The notes: generated by a model not told the origin, from the sequence alone. A stretch of 64,000 nt of DNA from Lacinutrix sp. 5H-3-7-4 (GCF_000211855.2 NC_015638.1:2639001-2703000); one strand, 5' to 3'; positions 53,568 through 62,843 are shown, numbered from the stretch's first letter. Program-made: numbers and translations.

Positions 53568-56543
53568 ATGAAACATTTAAAATTAGTTGTAATTTTTATG
53601 CTTGTAGCTTTCGTCTATAGTTGTAAAAAAGACAATGCAACAAGCAAAGATCTTGCTTACAAAACCGAAGCACAAACAGATGCAAATGGCTTTAATTACG
53701 AAACTGTAGCTAACGACCCTACAGGTTTACGCTTGTATACCTTAGATAATGGTTTAAAAGTGTATTTAAGTAAAAACACTGATGAACCAAAAATCCAAAC
53801 GTATATAGCAGTTAGAGCAGGATCAAATTATGACCCTAAAGAATCTACTGGATTGGCGCACTATTTAGAACATATGGTATTTAAAGGAACAGATGAAATA
53901 GGAACTATAGATTGGGAAAAGGAAAAAGAGTATTTAGATAAAATATCAGAGCTTTATGAGCAACATAGAGCAGAAACAGATCCTGATAAAAAATTAGAAC
54001 TATACCGTGAAATAGATAAAGTGTCTTTAGAAGCTTCAAACTATTCAGTAGCAAACGAATATGATAAAATGACAAGTTCATTAGGAGCGACAGGTACAAA
54101 TGCACACACTTGGTTCGAAGAAACTGTTTATAAAAATAAAATTCCGGCTAACGAATTAGGTAAATGGTTAGAGCTTGAAGAAGAACGCTTTAGTCAACTA
54201 GTATTGCGTTTATTTCATACAGAATTAGAAGCTGTATTCGAAGAGTTTAACCGTGGCCAAGATAACGATGGTAGAAAACGTTATGCAGCAATGTTAGAAG
54301 GCTTATTTCCTAATCACCCATACGGACAACAAAAAACTATAGGTACTGCAGAGCATTTAAAAAACCCATCTTTAGTAGATATAAATAATTATTTCGATAA
54401 ATATTATGTACCTAATAATATGGCTATGGTTTTAGTAGGAGATTTAGATTTTGACGAAACCATAAAAAAAGTAAACAACACATTTGGTAACTTAAAAAGA
54501 AAAGAAGTTACTCACCCAACACTACCAAAAGAAGAGCCAATTACTAGTGTAATAACAAACGAAGTATTTGGGCCAACATCAGAAAGTGTATCTATTGCAT
54601 TTAGATCTAATGGAGTAAACACCAATGATGAAAAAATGGTAACACTATGTGATATGGTTTTAGCAAACGGTAATGCTGGTTTAATAGATTTAAATTTAAA
54701 TCAAGAACAATTAGTACAATATGCTGGTTGTAATACAACATTTTTAAACGATTATGGTTACCATAGTTTTAGTGGGTCGCCAAAAGAAGGTCAATCTCTA
54801 GACGAAGTAAAAAGCTTAATCCTTGACCAAATTGAAAAGCTTAAAAAAGGAGAGTTTGAAGACTGGATGATTGAAGCTGTTGTAAACGACTTAAAAAAAT
54901 CCCAATTAAGAGAATACGAAAATAGTACTGCTTTGGCTTCAGCTTATTTTAATGCCTTTATTCATCATGAAAAATGGGAAGACAAAGTTAAGTTTTTAGA
55001 CGAGTTAAAAGCAGTATCAAAACAAGAATTAGTAGATTTTGCAAACAGCTTTTATAAAGGTAATTATGTTGTAACATACAAAAGAAAAGGAGAAGATAAT
55101 AACATAGTAAAAGTTTCTAATCCAGGAATTACACCAGTAAACTTAAATAGAGATAAATCTTCGCAATACATTAAAGATTTCAACGCAAAACAATCACAGC
55201 CTATAACACCTAAATATGTAGACTATAGCTCAGCTATTAAAAAAACAAAAACAAGTAGCGGATTAGAAGTGTCTTACATAGAAAACGAAACTAACGATTT
55301 ATTCGATATGAATATCATTTTTGATATGGGAAGCGATAATGATAAAAAGTTAGGATTAGCAGTAGGTTATTTAGATTATTTAGGAACAGATAAATATTCA
55401 GCTGAAGAATTAAAGAAAGAATTTTACAAATTAGGTATCGATTACTTTGTAAATGCTCAAGGAGAACAGAGTTATGTAGGACTTAGAGGTTTAAAAGAAA
55501 ACTTACCTAAAGGTTTAGAGTTGCTAGAGCACTTATGGGAAAATGCTGTACCAAATAAAGAAGCCTATAATAAATATGTCGAGTCTATAGCAAAAGGAAG
55601 ATCAAACAACAAAACAAGTAAAGGTAGAATTTTACGTTCAGGCTTATTAAATTATGCTAAATATGGAGAAAATTCTAGATTACGTAATATTATTCCTATT
55701 AGCGAAATGCAGGAAATTAATCCTCAGGAATTAGTAGACTTAACCAAAGGACTAAAAGATTTTAAACAGCGTGTTTTCTATTATGGTAAAGATGTAGATG
55801 CAGCAGTAAAAGCATTAAACGACTACCATAAAGTTTCAGGAGATTTAAACGAGTATCCAGAAGCAATGGCTTATTTAGAAAAAGAAACTGGAGGAAATGT
55901 GTACTTTGTAGATTATGATATGGTGCAAAGTGAAATGATGTTTTTAGCAAAAGGAGAACCATTTAAACCAGAAAACATGGCAGCTTCTACTTTGTTTAAT
56001 ACGTATTTTGGTGGCGGATTATCATCAATAGTTTTTCAAGAAATTAGAGAGTCTAAATCATTAGCGTATTCTGCATGGTCAAATTATGCAACAGCACGTA
56101 AAAAAGACGATGCAAATTATGTAATGGCTTACATTGGTACACAAGCTAATAAAATGCCAGAAGCAGTAGATGCAATGATGAGTTTAATGAGTGATATGCC
56201 AGAATCTGAAGAGCAGTTTAATGCTGCAAAAGAATCTACATTAAAAAAATTAGCAGCACAGCGTATCACAAAATCAAATATCTTCTGGAGCTACGAAAGA
56301 TTACAAAAATTAGGTATAAACGAAGACAATCGTGAAGCTATGTATAACGCTATAAAAGATATGACTATGGAAGACCTACGCGAGTTCTTTAATAAGAATA
56401 TAAAAGGTGAAAATTATAATGTTATGGTAATAGGAAACAAAAAGGATATTAATTTTAAAGCACTTGAAAAATTAGGAAAAGTGCAAGAAATGGATGTTGA
56501 TTACCTGTTTAATTACGAAAAACCTAAAGAAGTGAAATTATAA
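53568..56543 (+). CDS. M16-family zinc metalloprotease, lipoprotein
   Basis: A signal peptide with lipobox (AFVYSCKKD) anchors this 991-residue protein to a membrane. It has two tandem M16 modules: the first is catalytic, with inverted zinc motif His98-Tyr-Leu-Glu101-His102 (GLAHYLEHMVF) and a third ligand Glu in EAVFEEFNRGQDND (about 230). The second (about 570-980) has no HxxEH and forms the other half of the chamber. M16 enzymes of this kind degrade peptides, and the location suggests the periplasm or surface. It is followed by a terminator, so it is a single gene. Confidence 0.92.
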   Translation: MKHLKLVVIFMLVAFVYSCKKDNATSKDLAYKTEAQTDANGFNYETVANDPTGLRLYTLDNGLKVYLSKNTDEPKIQTYIAVRAGSNYDPKESTGLAHYLEHMVFKGTDEIGTIDWEKEKEYLDKISELYEQHRAETDPDKKLELYREIDKVSLEASNYSVANEYDKMTSSLGATGTNAHTWFEETVYKNKIPANELGKWLELEEERFSQLVLRLFHTELEAVFEEFNRGQDNDGRKRYAAMLEGLFPNHPYGQQKTIGTAEHLKNPSLVDINNYFDKYYVPNNMAMVLVGDLDFDETIKKVNNTFGNLKRKEVTHPTLPKEEPITSVITNEVFGPTSESVSIAFRSNGVNTNDEKMVTLCDMVLANGNAGLIDLNLNQEQLVQYAGCNTTFLNDYGYHSFSGSPKEGQSLDEVKSLILDQIEKLKKGEFEDWMIEAVVNDLKKSQLREYENSTALASAYFNAFIHHEKWEDKVKFLDELKAVSKQELVDFANSFYKGNYVVTYKRKGEDNNIVKVSNPGITPVNLNRDKSSQYIKDFNAKQSQPITPKYVDYSSAIKKTKTSSGLEVSYIENETNDLFDMNIIFDMGSDNDKKLGLAVGYLDYLGTDKYSAEELKKEFYKLGIDYFVNAQGEQSYVGLRGLKENLPKGLELLEHLWENAVPNKEAYNKYVESIAKGRSNNKTSKGRILRSGLLNYAKYGENSRLRNIIPISEMQEINPQELVDLTKGLKDFKQRVFYYGKDVDAAVKALNDYHKVSGDLNEYPEAMAYLEKETGGNVYFVDYDMVQSEMMFLAKGEPFKPENMAASTLFNTYFGGGLSSIVFQEIRESKSLAYSAWSNYATARKKDDANYVMAYIGTQANKMPEAVDAMMSLMSDMPESEEQFNAAKESTLKKLAAQRITKSNIFWSYERLQKLGINEDNREAMYNAIKDMTMEDLREFFNKNIKGENYNVMVIGNKKDINFKALEKLGKVQEMDVDYLFNYEKPKEVKL

Positions 56544-56597
56544 ACACTTTGTATAAGATTACTTGAGACACACAACTCAAGTAAGTTGTTAATCACC

Positions 56598-56637
56598 AAA
56601 AAACCTCATAGTTCTTTAGAATTTATGAGGTTTTTTA
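56598..56637 (+). terminator. Terminator of the M16 gene
   Basis: AAAAAACCTCATA paired with TATGAGGTTTTTT around a loop of about 13 bases, then T. It lies 55 bases after the protease stop. Confidence 0.88.
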
Positions 56638-56660
56638 ATATACAATAACATAGTAATTAC

Positions 56661-56668
56661 TATATTTG
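56661..56668 (+). promoter_or_regulatory. -7 box of fabG
   Basis: TATATTTG, exact TAnnTTTG, 25 bases before the ATG; no TTTG at the expected -33 position. Confidence 0.35.
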
Positions 56669-56693
56669 AATTACAAAAAAACCAAAATAATTA

Positions 56694-57440
56694 ATGAAAC
56701 TTTTAGAAGGAAAAACAGCCATAATAACAGGAGCAAGCCGAGGTATTGGTAAAGGTATTGCACAAGTTTTTGCACAGCATGGTGCTAATGTAGCATTTAC
56801 ATACAGTTCTTCTGTAGAAGCTGCAAATGAATTAGAAAAAGAATTAAATACTTTAGGCATTAAAGCTAAAGGATATAAAAGTAATGCAGCAAATTTTAAT
56901 GAAGCACAAACTTTAGCTGAAGATGTTTTAAAAGAATTTGGAGCAATAGATGTATTAATTAATAATGCAGGTATTACAAAAGATAATTTGTTAATGCGAA
57001 TGGGTGAAGAAGACTTCGATAAAGTAATTGAAGTAAACTTAAAATCTGTTTTTAACATGACAAAAGCTGTACAGCGTACAATGCTTAAGCAACGTAAAGG
57101 TTCTATTATAAATATGAGTTCTGTAGTTGGTGTAAAAGGTAATGCCGGACAAACAAACTATGCAGCCTCAAAAGCAGGAATTATAGGTTTTTCAAAATCT
57201 GTAGCTTTAGAGTTAGGGTCAAGAAATATTAGAAGTAATGTAATCGCTCCTGGTTTTATAGAAACCGAAATGACAGCTAAATTAGATGAGGACACTGTAA
57301 AAGGATGGCGCAACGCAATTCCTTTAAAACGTGGTGGTACACCAGAAGATATTGCAAATGCTTGTGTGTTTTTAGCAAGTGACATGTCTGCATATGTTAC
57401 AGGACAAACCTTAAATGTTGATGGCGGAATGCTAACATAA
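56694..57440 (+). CDS. fabG: 3-oxoacyl-[acyl-carrier-protein] reductase
   Basis: The 248-residue short-chain dehydrogenase has the NADPH site TGASRGIGKGIA, NNAG (DVLINNAGITKDNLL), and the catalytic Tyr-x3-Lys in NYAASKAGI with Ser in IINMSSVVG. The motifs and the length match FabG, which reduces the beta-keto group in fatty acid elongation. No other fab gene is adjacent, but lpxC/fabZ lies 7 kb upstream. The next gene follows after 52 bases. Confidence 0.93.
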   Translation: MKLLEGKTAIITGASRGIGKGIAQVFAQHGANVAFTYSSSVEAANELEKELNTLGIKAKGYKSNAANFNEAQTLAEDVLKEFGAIDVLINNAGITKDNLLMRMGEEDFDKVIEVNLKSVFNMTKAVQRTMLKQRKGSIINMSSVVGVKGNAGQTNYAASKAGIIGFSKSVALELGSRNIRSNVIAPGFIETEMTAKLDEDTVKGWRNAIPLKRGGTPEDIANACVFLASDMSAYVTGQTLNVDGGMLT

Positions 57441-57492
57441 ATTAAGCATTGCATCCTAAAACTGGATGTTATTATTTAACTTAAAAAACTTA

Positions 57493-59526
57493 ATGAGTTC
57501 TCAAACTCTTTTATATATAATAATTGCTGGAATTGTTGCTATTGCATTAGCGCTTTTTCAATATAAATACAAAGCAAAAGGCGCATCTAAAACGAATGTG
57601 CTTTTTGCTTTTTTACGTTTTTTAAGCATTTTTGGAGTATTACTTTTATTAATAAACCCAAAATTTGAAAGTACTAAAGTATATACTGTAAAACCTAATT
57701 TGGTAATAGCTGTAGACAATTCAAACTCTATAAAACACTTAAATCAGGAAGAAAATGTAAAAAATATTTTAAACAGTTTAAAAACGAATAACACACTTTT
57801 AAACAAGTTTAATATAGATGTATTTTCCTTTGGAAAAAACTTAAATACTTCAGATTCTTTAACATTTATTGAAAAACAAACCAATGTAGACAAAGCGTTT
57901 GTAGAGCTAAATCAAATATATAAAAATACAATATCACCAACTATAATCATTTCCGATGGAAACCAAACGTATGGAAACGATTACGAATATTCTGCAAAAA
58001 AAATAAAGCAAAATTTATATCCTATTATTGTTGGAGATACAACACAGTATCAAGATTTAAAATTGCAACAACTTAATGTAAATAAGTATGCATTTTTAAA
58101 AAATAAGTTTCCTGTAGAAGCTATTTTAGTGTATTCTGGAGATCAGGATGTGAATACTAAGTTTGTAATAAATTCAGGAGACGCTACAATTTATTCTCAA
58201 AATATTCAGTTTTCAAAACAAAATAATTCAAGAATTTTAAATTTCACTTTACCTGCAAATGCGGTTGGAGTAAAAAGTTATCGTGCATCTATTATTCCTA
58301 TTAATTCAGAAAAAAATAAAATAAATAACAGTAAAAATTTCGCAGTAGAAGTTGTCGATGAAAAAACAAAAGTAGCAATTGTAAGCTCGGTTTTGCATCC
58401 AGATATTGGTATGTTTAAAAAAGCTATTGAAGCTAACGAGCAACGAGAAGTTGTATTTTTATCACCACAAGAAGCTATTAGTCAATTATTTGATTTGCAA
58501 TTAGTTATATTGTTTAATCCAAACAGTTTGTTTAAAAGTTTATATGCTGAAATAGAAAAACAAAATAAGAATAAATTTGTAGTAGCTGGACCAAAAACAG
58601 ATTTTGTATTTTTAAATAATATAAGTGATAAATACGAGCAAGATATTACAACTCAAACAGAAGATTATCAACCAAGTTTAAACTCAAATTTCAATGCGTT
58701 TATAGTTGAAGATTTAAATTTCGAATCTTTTCCTCCATTACATTCAAATTTTGGAGAGCCAATATTTTCTATTCCTTACCAAACAATATTATATAAAAAA
58801 GTAGGAGCAATAAATACAAACGAACCACTATTAGCGGTCATAGAATCTAATGGAAAAAGAGAAGGTGTTTTATTTGGAGAGAATTTATGGAAATGGAGAG
58901 CGCAAAGTTTTGTTAACACAAAAAGCTTTGATGCATTCGATAATTTTATTGGAAAACTTGTACAATATTTAGCTTCTACAAAACGTAAAAACCGATTAGA
59001 AGTAGATTATCAATCTTTCTATCAAGGGAATAATAGTGTGATACTTAGCGCTCAATTTTTTAATAAAAATTATGAGTTTGATGCTACAGAGCGTTTAAAT
59101 ATTACGGTTACAGATAAATCTACAAAAGTGTCTAAAACAGTACCGTTTATTCTTAAAAATAATAATTATCAAGTAGATTTAAGTGCTTTTCCTGCTGGAG
59201 ATTATTCATTTACTGTTGATGCTTCAAGAGAGAAGCTATCTAAATCAGGTAGCTTTAAAATAATTGAATATAATATTGAGCAACAATTTTTAAATTCTAA
59301 TGCAAAAAAACTTATAAATATTGCTAATAATAGTCAAGGAAAACATTATTATGCAGATAATTTTAAAAACATAATAAAAAATTTAAATAGCGATGATCGC
59401 TACAAACCAATTCAAAAAAGCTCAAAAAGTACGGTTCCTTTAATCGATTGGAAGTATTTACTTGCTTTAATAGTTTTAACGTTAGCTATTGAGTGGTTTT
59501 TAAGAAAATATAACGGACTAATATAA
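57493..59526 (+). CDS. VWA-domain membrane protein
   Basis: The start at ATG 57493 (MSSQTLLYIIIAGIV) is preferred over an in-frame ATG nine codons upstream. The 677-residue product has two N-terminal membrane segments (about 4-22 and 34-54), a von Willebrand factor A domain (about 60-190) with the metal site AVDNSNSI, and extracytoplasmic beta-sandwich parts. A C-terminal membrane segment ends LALIVLTLAIEWFLRKYNGLI. VWA proteins of this layout act in cell-surface assembly and are often linked to MoxR ATPases, which are not here. It is followed 12 bases later by the SPFH gene, so the pair is probably one unit. Confidence 0.75.
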   Translation: MSSQTLLYIIIAGIVAIALALFQYKYKAKGASKTNVLFAFLRFLSIFGVLLLLINPKFESTKVYTVKPNLVIAVDNSNSIKHLNQEENVKNILNSLKTNNTLLNKFNIDVFSFGKNLNTSDSLTFIEKQTNVDKAFVELNQIYKNTISPTIIISDGNQTYGNDYEYSAKKIKQNLYPIIVGDTTQYQDLKLQQLNVNKYAFLKNKFPVEAILVYSGDQDVNTKFVINSGDATIYSQNIQFSKQNNSRILNFTLPANAVGVKSYRASIIPINSEKNKINNSKNFAVEVVDEKTKVAIVSSVLHPDIGMFKKAIEANEQREVVFLSPQEAISQLFDLQLVILFNPNSLFKSLYAEIEKQNKNKFVVAGPKTDFVFLNNISDKYEQDITTQTEDYQPSLNSNFNAFIVEDLNFESFPPLHSNFGEPIFSIPYQTILYKKVGAINTNEPLLAVIESNGKREGVLFGENLWKWRAQSFVNTKSFDAFDNFIGKLVQYLASTKRKNRLEVDYQSFYQGNNSVILSAQFFNKNYEFDATERLNITVTDKSTKVSKTVPFILKNNNYQVDLSAFPAGDYSFTVDASREKLSKSGSFKIIEYNIEQQFLNSNAKKLINIANNSQGKHYYADNFKNIIKNLNSDDRYKPIQKSSKSTVPLIDWKYLLALIVLTLAIEWFLRKYNGLI

Positions 59527-59538
59527 TATTAAATACAT

Positions 59539-60351
59539 ATGGAGAAATTACCAAAATTAGGAATACCAGTAATTATAGGAATCATTATTCTAGTGATTTT
59601 AATAGCAAAATCTGCCGTAACAATAGGACCTGGTGAAGGTGGCGTTATTTTTGAACGTTTAGGGAATGGTATAAATACAGATAAAACTTATGGAGAAGGT
59701 TTTCATATAGTTGCACCTTGGAACGATATGATTGTACGTAAAGTTCGCCAGCAATCCATCTCAGACCAAATGAATGTACTTTCTGTAAATGGATTAGAAG
59801 TAAAAGTTAATGGTACAATTTGGTACGAACCAGAATATAGTAAATTAGGACTTTTAATAAAAACTAAAGGTGAAGACTACGAACGCGAATTATTAGATCC
59901 TGCAGTAAATGCAGCAGCAAGAAGTGTTGTTGGACGTTACACACCAGAGCAATTATATTCTAGTAAAAGAGATTTAATTGAGCAGGAAATTTTAGACGAA
60001 GTTACAAAGCTGTTAGAAGGGCAATACTTAAATGTAAAACGTGTTTTAGTAGAAGATGTGCAATTACCACCAACTATTAGACAAGCAATCGAGCGTAAAT
60101 TAAAGCAAGAACAAGAGTCTTTAGAATACGAATTTAGATTAGTTACAGCTAGTAAAGAAGCAGATAAACAACGTATTGAAGCTCAAGGTAAAGCAGATGC
60201 AAATAAAATTTTGAGTGCCTCTTTAACCGATAAAATTTTGCAAGACAAAGGCATTGAAGCTACAGTAAAACTTTCAGAATCAAGTAATAGCAAAGTAATT
60301 GTTATTGGTTCTGGAGATACTGGAATGCCAATAATTTTAGGCAATCAATAA
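59539..60351 (+). CDS. SPFH/prohibitin family membrane protein
   Basis: The 270-residue protein has one N-terminal membrane anchor (about 8-27), the SPFH/band-7 domain (about 30-200, TIGPGEGGVIFERLGNG, YGEGFHIVAPWNDMIVRKVRQQ) and a coiled-coil helix (about 160-240) with an Ala/Gln/Lys-rich stretch (QEQESLEYEFRLVTASKEADKQRIEAQGKA split over it). It should form large membrane-bound rings and organise proteases, as prohibitin does. It starts 12 bases after the VWA gene, which argues for a functional link. Confidence 0.88.
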   Translation: MEKLPKLGIPVIIGIIILVILIAKSAVTIGPGEGGVIFERLGNGINTDKTYGEGFHIVAPWNDMIVRKVRQQSISDQMNVLSVNGLEVKVNGTIWYEPEYSKLGLLIKTKGEDYERELLDPAVNAAARSVVGRYTPEQLYSSKRDLIEQEILDEVTKLLEGQYLNVKRVLVEDVQLPPTIRQAIERKLKQEQESLEYEFRLVTASKEADKQRIEAQGKADANKILSASLTDKILQDKGIEATVKLSESSNSKVIVIGSGDTGMPIILGNQ

Positions 60352-60387
60352 TTGTTAACAATTAATTAATGTTTATTAATTAGGATT

Positions 60388-60407
60388 TGTGAAAATATTT
60401 TCACAAT
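60388..60407. promoter_or_regulatory. Perfect 20-base palindrome upstream of the his leader
   Basis: TTGTGAAAATATTTTCACAA reads the same on both strands. It lies 22 bases before the leader peptide ATG and could be the operator of a dimeric repressor. Confidence 0.6.
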
Positions 60408-60409
60408 CT

Positions 60410-60423
60410 TTGTGAACACAAAA
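60410..60423. promoter_or_regulatory. Second, related palindrome (TTTGTG-AA-CACAAA)
   Basis: TTTGTG (60410-60415) and CACAAA (60418-60423). It repeats the TTTGTGAA half-site of the first palindrome, 22 bases along, and overlaps a TTTG that is a possible -7 box remnant (AATCTTTG, 60406-60413). Confidence 0.5.
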
Positions 60424-60429
60424 ACAGAA

Positions 60430-60486
60430 ATGACTTTTATTCAATTACATCATCATCATTTTCATACTTGCACTCAAGCGAGCTGA
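60430..60486 (+). CDS. hisL: Histidine operon leader peptide
   Basis: ATG 60430 to TGA 60486 encodes MTFIQLHHHHFHTCTQAS, 18 residues with five histidine codons (CAT at 60448-60459 and 60463-60465). It lies 134 bases before hisG and just upstream of a hairpin terminator. This is the layout of a classical attenuator leader: ribosomes stall at the CAT codons when charged histidine tRNA is scarce. The composition is far from chance for an 18-codon ORF. Confidence 0.88.
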   Translation: MTFIQLHHHHFHTCTQAS

Positions 60487-60516
60487 AGATGTATTGACTA
60501 AAATCAACATATTTTT

Positions 60517-60552
60517 AAAAACCGTTTGAGTATATCAAGCGGTTTTTTGTTT
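60517..60552 (+). terminator. Attenuator terminator of the his operon
   Basis: AAACCGTTTGA (60519-60529) pairs with TCAAGCGGTTT (60535-60545), with one G-T pair and loop GTATA, followed by T. An alternative pairing of GTTTGAG (60524-60530) with CTCAAGC (60473-60479) in the leader would break this hairpin. Confidence 0.85.
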
Positions 60553-60620
60553 TTATACATTTTACTAAATGATTTACTCAAACTTTTAAATGAAATTAAA
60601 ACATTAAAAAAGAGACCAAA

Positions 60621-61478
60621 ATGAGTAAATTAAAAATTGCAGTTCAAAAATCAGGACGATTAAACGAGGATTCAATGAAAATCCTTAAAGCTGTTGGTAT
60701 TTCTATAGACAATGGTAAAGATCAATTAAAAGCTTCGGCTAAAAACTTCCCTTTAGAAATTTTTTACCTGCGTAATGGCGATATTCCACAATACCTTAAA
60801 GATGGAGTGGTAGACGTTGCTATCATTGGAGAAAATGTTTTAATAGAAAAAGGTAACGATATCAAAATTGCCGAAAAACTAGGCTTTTCATCTTGTAAAG
60901 TTTCTGTAGCTGTACCAAAAGCTGCAACATACAATTCGGTTAAAGATTTAGAAGGAAAACGTATAGCAACATCTTATCCAAATACAGTAAATCAATTTTT
61001 AAATAAAAACGGAATTAAAGCTAATTTACATATCATTAATGGTTCGGTTGAAATTGCTCCAAATATTGGATTAGCAGATGCTATTGTAGATATTGTTTCT
61101 AGCGGAAGCACATTATTTAAAAATGGTTTAAAAGAAGCAGAAGTTATTTTAAAATCTGAAGCCGTGTTGGCGGTTTCACCTAAAATTTCTGAAGACAATC
61201 AAGCTATTTTAAATAAATTACAATTTAGACTACAGTCTGTTTTAAAAGCAAGACAATCACGTTATGTGTTGTTAAATGCTCCAAATAATAAGGTTAACGA
61301 TATTATTAATATTCTTCCAGGTATGAAAAGTCCAACGGTTTTGCCACTAGCAGAAGACGGTTGGAGTTCAATTCACTCTGTAATTAACAAAAATGATTTC
61401 TGGGAAATTATAGATGAATTAAAAGAAAATGGAGCAGAAGGCATCCTAGTTTGTCCAATCGAAAATATGGTGATATAA
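60621..61478 (+). CDS. hisG: ATP phosphoribosyltransferase, long form
   Basis: HisG starts histidine synthesis by joining PRPP and ATP and is the feedback-inhibited step. The 285 residues hold the catalytic part with GENVLIEKGNDIKIAEKLGF and DAIVDIVSSGSTLFKNGL. The C-terminal regulatory domain (about 205-285) with the sequence NILPGMKSPTVLPL marks the long form that needs no HisZ partner. It is the first structural gene after the leader and attenuator. Confidence 0.96.
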   Translation: MSKLKIAVQKSGRLNEDSMKILKAVGISIDNGKDQLKASAKNFPLEIFYLRNGDIPQYLKDGVVDVAIIGENVLIEKGNDIKIAEKLGFSSCKVSVAVPKAATYNSVKDLEGKRIATSYPNTVNQFLNKNGIKANLHIINGSVEIAPNIGLADAIVDIVSSGSTLFKNGLKEAEVILKSEAVLAVSPKISEDNQAILNKLQFRLQSVLKARQSRYVLLNAPNNKVNDIINILPGMKSPTVLPLAEDGWSSIHSVINKNDFWEIIDELKENGAEGILVCPIENMVI

Positions 61479-62762
61479 ATGAGAACTATTAGCAATCCTA
61501 AACAATCCACTTGGTTAGATATTTTAAAACGACCAACGCAAACCGTTAACGATATTGAAACTACGGTCACTCAAATTTTTGAAGACGTACAACGTAATGG
61601 AGACCAAGCAGTAGCAAAATATACACAATTATTTGATGGTGTAGAATTAACATCAAATATTGTAAGTACTGAAGAAGTTGAATTAGCAAGTTCTAAAATC
61701 TCAGAAAATTTAAAGCAAGCCATACAACAAGCAAAAACAAATATTGAAACTTTTCACAAAGCACAAAAAACAGAAAAAGTTAGTGTTGAAACTACTCAAG
61801 GCGTAAACTGTTGGCAAGAAAAAAGAGCCATTCAAAAAGTTGGTATTTACATTCCTGCTGGTACAGCACCATTGTTTTCAACCGTTTTAATGTTAGCTGT
61901 TCCTGCGCAAATAGCAGGATGTAAGGAGATAATATTATGTTCGCCTCCAAATAAGGAAGGAAAAATAGCTAATGAAATTTTATACGCAGCGCAATTATGT
62001 GGTGTAACCAAAATTATTAAAGTTGGTGGCATTCAAGCCATTGCCGGTTTAACCTTTGGAACAGAAAGTATGCCGCAGGTTTATAAAATTTTTGGACCAG
62101 GAAACCAATTTGTAACCGTAGCAAAACAATTAGCAACTAAATATGGTGTCGCAATCGATATGCCAGCAGGACCAAGTGAGTTATTAGTTGTAGCAGATGA
62201 TACTGCAAATGCAAGTTATGTGGCTTCAGATTTGTTATCTCAAGCAGAACATGGCGCAGATAGTCAAGTCATTTTGGTGTCTACATCTCAAAATTTCATT
62301 AACGCTGTAGCGGAAGAAATAAAGGTTCAAATAAAAGCACTTCCAAGACAAGATATTGCTAAACAAGCGATAGAGAATTCAAAATCTATTTTAGTTGAAA
62401 CTGATGCTATAGCATTAGATTTAATCAATCAATATGGACCAGAACACTTTATAGTGTGTACAAAAAATGATGATTTTTACGTTAACGGAATTGAAAACGC
62501 AGGATCTGTATTTATTGGTAATTATACACCAGAAAGTGCTGGAGATTATGCATCTGGTACCAATCACACCTTACCAACCAATGGGTTTAGTAAAGCGTAT
62601 TCTGGAGTGAATTTAGATAGTTTTACTAAAGCAATTACATTTCAAAATATAACAAAACAAGGTTTGCTTAATATTGGGAATACTATTGAGTTAATGGCTG
62701 AAGCTGAAGGTTTACAAGCGCACAAAAATGCAGTAACTCTTCGTTTAAACGATTTAAAGTAA
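61479..62762 (+). CDS. hisD: Histidinol dehydrogenase
   Basis: HisD carries out the last two oxidations from histidinol to histidine. The 427-residue product has the NAD part VGIYIPAGTAPLFSTVLMLAVPAQIAG, IDMPAGPSELLVVADDTA, and the metal/catalytic region LLSQAEHGADSQVIL and NQYGPEHFIV with His residues. The ATG follows the hisG TAA directly with no gap, so the two are translated from one message. Confidence 0.97.
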   Translation: MRTISNPKQSTWLDILKRPTQTVNDIETTVTQIFEDVQRNGDQAVAKYTQLFDGVELTSNIVSTEEVELASSKISENLKQAIQQAKTNIETFHKAQKTEKVSVETTQGVNCWQEKRAIQKVGIYIPAGTAPLFSTVLMLAVPAQIAGCKEIILCSPPNKEGKIANEILYAAQLCGVTKIIKVGGIQAIAGLTFGTESMPQVYKIFGPGNQFVTVAKQLATKYGVAIDMPAGPSELLVVADDTANASYVASDLLSQAEHGADSQVILVSTSQNFINAVAEEIKVQIKALPRQDIAKQAIENSKSILVETDAIALDLINQYGPEHFIVCTKNDDFYVNGIENAGSVFIGNYTPESAGDYASGTNHTLPTNGFSKAYSGVNLDSFTKAITFQNITKQGLLNIGNTIELMAEAEGLQAHKNAVTLRLNDLK

Positions 62763-62774
62763 CTATCTGTCACC

Positions 62775-62834
62775 TCGAGCGCAGTCGAGAGGTCACATTA
62801 TTATAGAGATTAAATAGGTCTCGACTGCGCTCGA
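62775..62834. repeat. Long inverted repeat between hisD and hisC
   Basis: TCGAGCGCAGTCGAGA (62775-62790) is a perfect inverted match to TCTCGACTGCGCTCGA (62819-62834), with 28 bases between. Each arm also has an internal TCGA...TCGA palindrome. There is no T tract, so it is not an obvious terminator, and its GC content is far above the surroundings. It is probably a mobile or dispersed intergenic element. Confidence 0.75.
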
Positions 62835-62843
62835 CCTGATATA

